Shown one piece after another: positions 6,574-10,455 of a DNA stretch of 10,455 nt. How positions within the stretch are numbered: position 1 is the first letter of the stretch; every line of letters starts with the position of its first letter. The position numbers were made by a program, and so were the translations under genes. The notes below the pieces were generated by a model. The model ran no database searches. It saw only the letters and a list, made by a program, of their open reading frames with translations, and was not told the origin of the DNA. Origin of the DNA: Candidatus Poribacteria bacterium (GTDB lineage Bacteria; Poribacteria; WGA-4E; WGA-3G); assembly GCA_009842375.1 (NCBI GenBank), contig VYFM01000059.1:1-10455 (forward strand), given 5' to 3'.

Positions 6574-7041
6574 ATGAATCTTATCGCACAAATCGCCTCA
6601 TTGTTGTTGGGCCTTCTCGGAGGGGCGCTGTTACTGTTGGCGCTCGCTTTCGTTCCCTATTGGCAGTCGCTCGACCCGCTTGAGTTTACGCAGTGGTTTG
6701 CCGCAAATCTGCATTTCATTGCAGACGCAATGATGCCCATAGGGTTTTCGGCAACGGGCATTACACTGTTAGCCACGGGGCTCGCCGTGTGGAAGCATCT
6801 GCCGACTCGGCGCTGGCTGGTTGCGGCTTCTGTCATTACGCTGTGCATGTTCGGCACCTTTCCGATCTATTTTTCGGGAGCCAACGCCGCACTTGCCGAA
6901 GGCGCAATGAGTGCGGCTGAAGCTTCAGAGCAACTCGCTCAGTGGCAGGGCGTGCATTGGTTTCGGACCGTGGCCGCGATTGCGGCTTGTTTCTGCGCGA
7001 TCAGCGCGGGATACGTAAAAACCGGTATAAACCCTTCCTGA
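6574..7041 (+). CDS. Small four-helix membrane protein, DUF1772-like
   Basis: The start is set at ATG 6574, giving 155 residues, because AAGGA at 6561-6565 lies eight bases before it. A longer frame from 6469 would overlap the AraC gene and has no such site. Hydrophobic segments at about 6-28, 54-73, 82-101 and 131-148 predict four inner-membrane helices. The pattern NAALAEG followed by an acidic/Ala stretch and then WQGVHWFRTVAAIAA resembles the C-terminal signature of DUF1772 membrane proteins (PxNxxL, then WxxxHxxRT). Some fungal relatives are linked to anthrone oxygenation, while the bacterial ones are uncharacterised. The first half is less typical, so assignment is tentative. It lies 47 bases after the AraC regulator gene in the same direction, likely in one operon. 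Confidence 0.85.
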   Translation: MNLIAQIASLLLGLLGGALLLLALAFVPYWQSLDPLEFTQWFAANLHFIADAMMPIGFSATGITLLATGLAVWKHLPTRRWLVAASVITLCMFGTFPIYFSGANAALAEGAMSAAEASEQLAQWQGVHWFRTVAAIAACFCAISAGYVKTGINPS

Positions 7042-7156
7042 TTGCAAACCGCATGGGGTGTTCGACCGGAACTGACCAAACGCCGATCAAGGTATCTGCT
7101 CCGTAATTGAGTGATACTTCAGTCCCGGATTAATCTCCCTCCGACGCCAGTGGACG

Positions 7157-7181
7157 ACAGGCACCGCCCTGTGTTTTATTT
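7157..7181 (+). terminator. Candidate weak intrinsic terminator after the AraC/membrane pair
   Basis: ACAGG and CCTGT form a five-base-pair stem around a six-base loop, followed by GTTTTATTT. The stem is short but the T tract is good, and it lies about 115 bases after the stop of the four-helix membrane protein. Confidence 0.3.
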
Positions 7182-7458
7182 CACTTGATTACTGCCCGAT
7201 GACGGAATTTTCGGCGGTTCAATGCCCGGCAGGGCAAAAGTGCGAATGGCGGCGAACGCCTCCCGTGATCACATCATCGACCGTTATATTCCGGAGGCCC
7301 TGGTCCCAAGTCCTGTCCGATACCGTTCGGCCTGTGTGGCGCCCCATGTCGAAGGTGAAACAGTCAGGGAAGGCCCCTTGCCGGCAGAAGATCCGTGCTA
7401 CCATCCGGCCCGCGTTATTTTTGAGCGTTACGATGTGCAAGTGCCCGGCGACGTCCAC

Positions 7459-7478
7459 AAGACCCGCCGGGTTTTTTT
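7459..7478 (+). terminator. Candidate intrinsic terminator, plus strand
   Basis: AAGACCC and GGGTTTT (one G-T pair) form a seven-base-pair stem around GCC, followed by more T (seven T in total at 7472-7478). The shape suits plus-strand termination. No called gene ends close by, so it would serve either read-through from the AraC/membrane pair or a lost gene. Confidence 0.3.
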
Positions 7479-7765
7479 CAGCGACAGGCCATGGCAGGTG
7501 CACCGATTCCTGATCGGCGGCATGCACATTCATGCCGGCTTCGGCGATGAGGACACGCGCATCCGCCCGATGACGGCGATCCGCCGGCACCTTCCCCCGC
7601 CCCACGCCCTGTCCGCCTCCTCGCCCTTCGCCGAACCGAATCTCCCGGCCTTCAAACTGGATACTATTACTTCAGCATTTGGATATTTTTCACCCAGCAC
7701 TGACATCCCTTGGGTCGTGCTAGGCTGGCCCCTCGTATCTGATATTATGATTGCGTCTGGGAAAG

Positions 7766-7792
7766 CCCCGGCCCCAATGCCGGGGTTCTGTT
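7766..7792 (-). terminator. Hairpin terminator, possibly bidirectional
   Basis: A perfect seven-base-pair stem, CCCCGGC with GCCGGGG around a six-base loop, lies just past the stop codon of the minus-strand TolA-like gene. On the minus strand it is followed by CTTTCCC, a modest U tract. On the plus strand TTCTGTTTATT follows. It probably ends transcription of the TolA-like gene and may also block plus-strand read-through into it. Confidence 0.6.
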
Positions 7793-8553
7793 TATTCGTC
7801 CGGGTTGAACTCGATGCGGAATTCTTTGATGTGGTCGTAATACTCCGGTTCATTCGGTATCGGCAAGGGGGACGCCTTCTTTACCGCCAATTCAGCGGAT
7901 TCGTCGAACCGGGTGTCTCCACTGCTCTCGACGATGCGGGCATTCTGCACTTCCCCATTGCGGCCCACCCGAATTTCGATTACCACCTTCAGCCCCCGGA
8001 GACTGGCCCCGGGCCTGCGCCAGCTGGCCTCGATGGCGGAGCGAATCCGGCCTGCCGAAGCACTCAACGCATTGGCCGCGGCGGATCGATTGCTGCGCCC
8101 GATTGCTCCGGTGGGCGCGGATTCGAACTTTTCGATCCCGGCATTCCCTTCTCCGCATAGGCCCTTTCCCTGTGCTGTTTCCGCAAACGACACACCCCCG
8201 ATGTCCTTGCCGAAGCTGAAGATTGAAGAAAGCGTGGCGGATTGTTCAACTGCTTCCATCAGCTTCATGAAACGCAATAGGTCGTAAGAGGAGGCGCCGT
8301 GTTGCTTCAGGGCCTTTAGAAGCGGATCGAGTTCGTCATCAGGGCCGAAGAACCATACCGTACATCCTGGGCAGCCAAACGCGATATCTTCACCGAACAC
8401 GAAAAGTTCCAGTTTGGTGTGACAAGGATCAATGATCGCCCGGGCTATTTCTTCCTCAACCGGAATTTCTTCCGCCCACGCAAGGCTTGCCAGGATCATC
8501 GTACCGGACAGGGCCACCACAGGCGCAATCATCGTACCAGGGCAACGTTTCAT
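7792..8553 (-). CDS. Secreted protein with a TolA/TonB-like C-terminal domain
   Basis: ATG at 8553 gives 253 residues and is chosen over longer starts because GGAGGA lies seven bases before it (plus-strand 8561-8566). The frame upstream of it looks non-coding. Residues 1-27 form a signal peptide (basic MKR, a hydrophobic core, cleavage after AWA), so the product is exported by Sec. Residues about 28-130 match no family I know and contain C44 and a CPGC pair (61-64) in IAFGCPGCTVWFFG. Residues about 168-251 match the TonB/TolA C-terminal fold, with IRSAIEASWRRP, then VEIxVGRNGEV-type strands, ESSGDTRFDESAELAVKKAS and a final FRIEFNP. TolA and TonB use this domain to bind Tol-Pal or TonB-dependent partners, but they are tethered by an uncleaved N-terminal helix and a long linker. 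This protein has neither. No exbB, exbD or tol gene is near. It probably works free in the periplasm (inference). Confidence 0.87.
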   Translation of the reverse strand: MKRCPGTMIAPVVALSGTMILASLAWAEEIPVEEEIARAIIDPCHTKLELFVFGEDIAFGCPGCTVWFFGPDDELDPLLKALKQHGASSYDLLRFMKLMEAVEQSATLSSIFSFGKDIGGVSFAETAQGKGLCGEGNAGIEKFESAPTGAIGRSNRSAAANALSASAGRIRSAIEASWRRPGASLRGLKVVIEIRVGRNGEVQNARIVESSGDTRFDESAELAVKKASPLPIPNEPEYYDHIKEFRIEFNPDE

Positions 8554-8560
8554 TCGGGAT

Positions 8561-8566
8561 TCCTCC
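8561..8566 (-). promoter_or_regulatory. Ribosome binding site of the TolA-like gene
   Basis: On the minus strand GGAGGA lies within GGGGGAGGA, seven bases before ATG 8553. It is the strongest ribosome binding site in the window and decides the start of this gene. Confidence 0.7.
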
Positions 8567-9016
8567 CCCTTGTGTATCTGAATCCACTGGCATGGGATTC
8601 TACCGCCTGCCGGCAAGCCCATGCAGGTTGATTGCCTTGGCTTGAAACGGATCGATTCACCAGTCGATAGCGATTCACTGGAGGTATCCTGACTATGTCT
8701 GAGCCTGATTGCGGTTTGCGCACGGTAGAACCGGGGCTGGTCGGAATCACTCTCGGGCTCGGCCCCGCGAGTGATGGGCGCGGAAAATGGCACAGACGTA
8801 ATGGCCGTGCGGAATCTGGGCCGGGGCCTTGTGTGATGCCGCTTGATTGCGGCGTCTGGAGCCTGTAGATTCGACTTCAGGATGGACTGCCGCGCCTCAA
8901 GCGGCACCATTACCCGAGCGTCGCCGCTCTCGCGCCCGGGGGCCGGTTCCATCCGGTCCGGCGGCATATCTCAATACGGCCTGCGGGCCACCGGGGCGTT
9001 CCGCGTCCCACAATTC

Positions 9017-9416
9017 GCCGTCCATGGGGACGGCACCATCGAAGCTCTGGGTAGTTTCGAAGATACAAGTCGGGCTTGCCTGGCTTACAGGGGAATCGGC
9101 ATGCCGTATCCGCGCCTCGCGGCCCGCCCCGGTTCCATTTTCTGAGGACGGACCTGCACGAATGGAGGGGGCTTGAAAGCCCCGGTGACGGCGGAAATGA
9201 CGCATCCAAGGATGCGAGGCGAAGGACGCGATACGACCAGGTCGCCCAGGGCCGGGTGCTTCAGGGGGAGAGGCAGGCCACGGGATTCCATCCCGGGCTG
9301 GCGTTGCATAGTGCCGCTACGGTACGCCACGGCTTCCGGCCTGGGCGTGACCAGGCATAGTTAGTTGCATTAACCGTGTGCCAGTTTCGGATTGCGTGAC
9401 AGTGGCGAAATGCCAC
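9017..9416. repeat. Cluster of five perfect short inverted repeats
   Basis: The first is GCCGTCC/GGACGGC around ATGG at 9017-9034. The second is GGGGCTT/AAGCCCC around GA at 9168-9183. The third is CGCATCC/GGATGCG around AA at 9201-9216. The fourth is CGGGAT/ATCCCG around TCC at 9281-9295. The fifth is GTGGC/GCCAC around GAAAT at 9402-9416. Only GC-rich chance pairing or a structured RNA or DNA element would explain them. No T tracts follow, so they are not terminators. Confidence 0.45.
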
Positions 9417-9634
9417 AGGGTGAGCTTTGGCCCGTCGATCCTTCCTCCGGCCTGTGATTGTCTGCCGACCCTTGGGGGATACAGGCTTCGCTGGCTGCAG
9501 GGGCGGTGGTGCTTCAGGCTTGGTCGTGTGCGGCCTGTCCGGTATCATGAATATACAATGGAGTCCTTTACTGCCGGTTGGATATCAACGAAACTGGTTC
9601 TTGGATGCATCTGGCAGAACGGATGATGGATACC

Positions 9635-9671
9635 TGACCCGGATGGGTCAAAACCTGACCGTAGCGCGGTC
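9635..9671. repeat. Two adjacent small hairpins
   Basis: TGACCC/GGGTCA around GGAT (9635-9650), then GACCG/CGGTC around TAGCG (9657-9671). The element CCTGACC occurs twice (9634 and 9654), giving a direct-repeat component as well. Function unknown. Confidence 0.4.
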
Positions 9672-9768
9672 TCAATCAATACCGGGTCTTTGTGCAAGAT
9701 AAACCAGGACACAGTAAAGCCAACGAAATGGTAGGATCTGCTGGTTCCTTGTCGTGCATTTCTGTGCG

Positions 9769-10164
9769 CTAAGTTGTGTCTTTAAGCATTAAAGCGAAAG
9801 GATCTCCATTGACTCCACGTCCCCGAAGACCGCCTTCGGCAAGGCCCATCTTCTCAATCAGGTGGAAGAAGAACGTGCAATTGCACGAGTGACCTGCAGG
9901 CCGTGCGTTGGAATCAAAGACTGCCGGCGCAAATTTCCTCAAGTCCGTTGAGGATACCCGTTTCCCCTTGAAATGGCTGTAGGCCCTGTACAGGCCCGAC
10001 CATCGCACTGTTATTGGTGATTTACCGCGGCGATAGGTGATAGCCGTCCTGGTGATTCTTTCAATCCGTGAAGTCCCCCCACCCGGATTTGCGAAGCAAT
10101 ATCCTTCGGAGAGATTACGATTGGCTGCATCGATAAATGCAACCTCAGAAAGGCAGCTGTTCAT
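9769..10164 (-). CDS. Uncharacterised protein with GHSCNCTFFF motif
   Basis: The 131-residue, probably soluble cytoplasmic protein has a basic middle part. From residue 28 on it has clear protein character: GGGTSRIERI, ITYRRGKSPITVRWSGLYRA (42-61), KGKRVSSTDLRKFAPAVFDS (66-85), ARPAGHSCNCTFFFHLIEKM (87-106), and a tail with GRGVNGDPFALML. The regular spacing, a Cys pair in HSCNC and a mixed helix/strand pattern suggest a small domain I recall only as hypothetical in proteobacteria. I do not assign a function. The ATG at 10164 is the first possible start after an in-frame stop, but no ribosome binding site precedes it, and the first 25 residues look less regular. The N-terminus may therefore be altered. 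No terminator follows the TAG stop. A 16-bp palindrome lies 36 bases upstream. Confidence 0.72.
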   Translation of the reverse strand: MNSCLSEVAFIDAANRNLSEGYCFANPGGGTSRIERITRTAITYRRGKSPITVRWSGLYRAYSHFKGKRVSSTDLRKFAPAVFDSNARPAGHSCNCTFFFHLIEKMGLAEGGLRGRGVNGDPFALMLKDTT

Positions 10165-10199
10165 CGTATTACTGTATCAAGGTAGTTATCGGTTATCGC

Positions 10200-10215
10200 A
10201 TTCCGATATCGGAAT
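10200..10215. promoter_or_regulatory. 16-bp perfect palindrome, possible operator
   Basis: ATTCCGATATCGGAAT lies 36 bases before the minus-strand ATG at 10164, and GAATTCCGG follows at 10219-10227. A perfect palindrome of this length in the upstream region is typical of a dimeric regulator's site. No clear -35/-10 pair could be fixed around it, so an operator role is inference. Confidence 0.4.
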
Positions 10216-10254
10216 CTGAATTCCGGAAACGGTAGAAGGTAAAGTTCCAGGCGT

Positions 10255-10452
10255 TCAAGCATACTGTCGTCGTACGTATATTGGCACCGTCGGCTCGGTC
10301 CCTAGGTGATATCTGGTCTGTGGGAAGAAAGCTATTGATTTTGGTAGAGATCTCCATGAGCCATACTCTACAGCACCGCTTCCAGGGGTAAAATTTGGAG
10401 GCGTTTGAATCGCGGATTTGATACCCTGCAAATTCAGATATCCCCATTGTAA
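10255..10452 (-). pseudogene. Possible C-terminal coding remnant at the window edge
   Basis: One minus-strand frame, open from a stop at 10453-10455 to TGA at 10255-10257, gives 65 residues with convincing protein character. It includes GIKSAIQTPPNFTPGSGAVE and SLPKSIAFFPQTRYHLGTEP, ending VPIYVRRQYA. It has no ATG and no ribosome binding site, so it may be the end of a gene broken just beyond the window. A different frame in the same place (84 residues from an ATG near 10447) looks less protein-like. No family is recognised. Confidence 0.3.
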
Positions 10453-10455
10453 TTA

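Larger units (their letters stand above)
7042..7764. other. Stretch without a confirmed gene
   Basis: Long open frames run on both strands, a plus frame from 7222 that continues antisense through the TolA-like gene to 8160 and a minus frame at 7219-7605. The plus frame has reasonable GC-rich codon use between about 7340 and 7610 (for example AEDPCYHPARVIFERYDVQV). However, it matches no family I know, and a terminator-like hairpin interrupts it at 7459-7478. I leave both uncalled. Two weak terminator candidates on the plus strand fall here. Confidence 0.4.
8554..9768. other. 1.2-kb gene-poor stretch rich in short hairpins
   Basis: No protein family is recognised. Two small plus-strand frames deserve a mention. 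The first is 8695-8868, 57 residues from MSEPDCGLRTVEPGLVGITL, with GGAGG ten bases upstream (8680-8684). The second is 9547-9702, 51 residues from MNIQWSPLLPVGYQRNWF, with no ribosome binding site. Either could be chance or a gene remnant. The stretch also holds at least seven perfect short inverted repeats between 9017 and 9671, listed separately. No tRNA, tmRNA or RNase P RNA hallmark was found. Confidence 0.45.

Noticed and set aside
7222..8160. 312-residue plus-strand frame overlapping the TolA-like gene
   Set aside because: Its second half is antisense to a well-supported gene with a signal peptide and strong ribosome binding site. The first part is unrecognised and interrupted by a terminator-like hairpin.
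8554..8967. N-terminal extension of the TolA-like gene to a 391-residue protein
   Set aside because: The strong ribosome binding site and signal peptide start at 8553; the upstream frame is arginine-rich and lacks protein character.
1..10455. CRISPR array, tRNA, rRNA, tmRNA or RNase P RNA
   Set aside because: No regularly spaced repeats and no conserved sequence of these RNAs was seen on either strand by eye.

Overview
The window reads as accessory, partly decayed DNA from a Gram-negative bacterium, most likely a gammaproteobacterium. NnrU, a TolA/TonB-like periplasmic domain with a signal peptide, and an AraC regulator with an arabinose-binding-like N-terminal domain point that way, but no gene here fixes the genus. 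Base composition is patchy. GC-rich blocks (nnrU, the TolA-like gene, the transposase tail) alternate with visibly AT-richer genes (the HEPN-like gene, the pentapeptide gene, the last few hundred bases), as expected where material has arrived by transfer. Long stretches hold no recognisable gene.

Layout from left to right. A broken IS256-family transposase tail with its probable right end lies at 374-870. A gene for a HEPN-like helical protein follows (889-1482), with its start only about 20 bp from the IS end. Next come an unassigned stretch containing a possible decayed reading frame (1892-2121) and an AT-richer gene for a membrane-anchored pentapeptide-repeat protein (2111-2881). About 1.4 kb without a recognisable gene follows (2882-4270). 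Two diverged direct repeats (4271-4439 and 5304-5453) then flank a tyrosine-recombinase C-terminal scrap (4440-4556) and nnrU (4635-5192). An AraC-family regulator (5510-6526) is followed closely by a small four-helix membrane protein (6574-7041), probably in one transcript. A 750-bp stretch with candidate terminators separates these from a minus-strand gene for a secreted TolA/TonB C-terminal-domain protein (7792-8553). The right part (8554-9768) is gene-poor but dense in short perfect hairpins. The end carries a minus-strand gene for an uncharacterised 131-residue protein with a GHSCNCTFFF motif (9769-10164), a 16-bp palindrome upstream of it, and a possible protein-coding remnant at the window edge.

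I see no single pathway joining these genes. The only likely functional unit is the AraC regulator with its downstream membrane protein. The IS remnant, recombinase scrap, diverged repeats and changing composition describe a site of repeated insertion and loss. The items most worth following are the HEPN-like gene beside the IS end, the repeats around nnrU, the free-standing TolA-like domain protein, and the GHSCNCTFFF protein with its palindrome.
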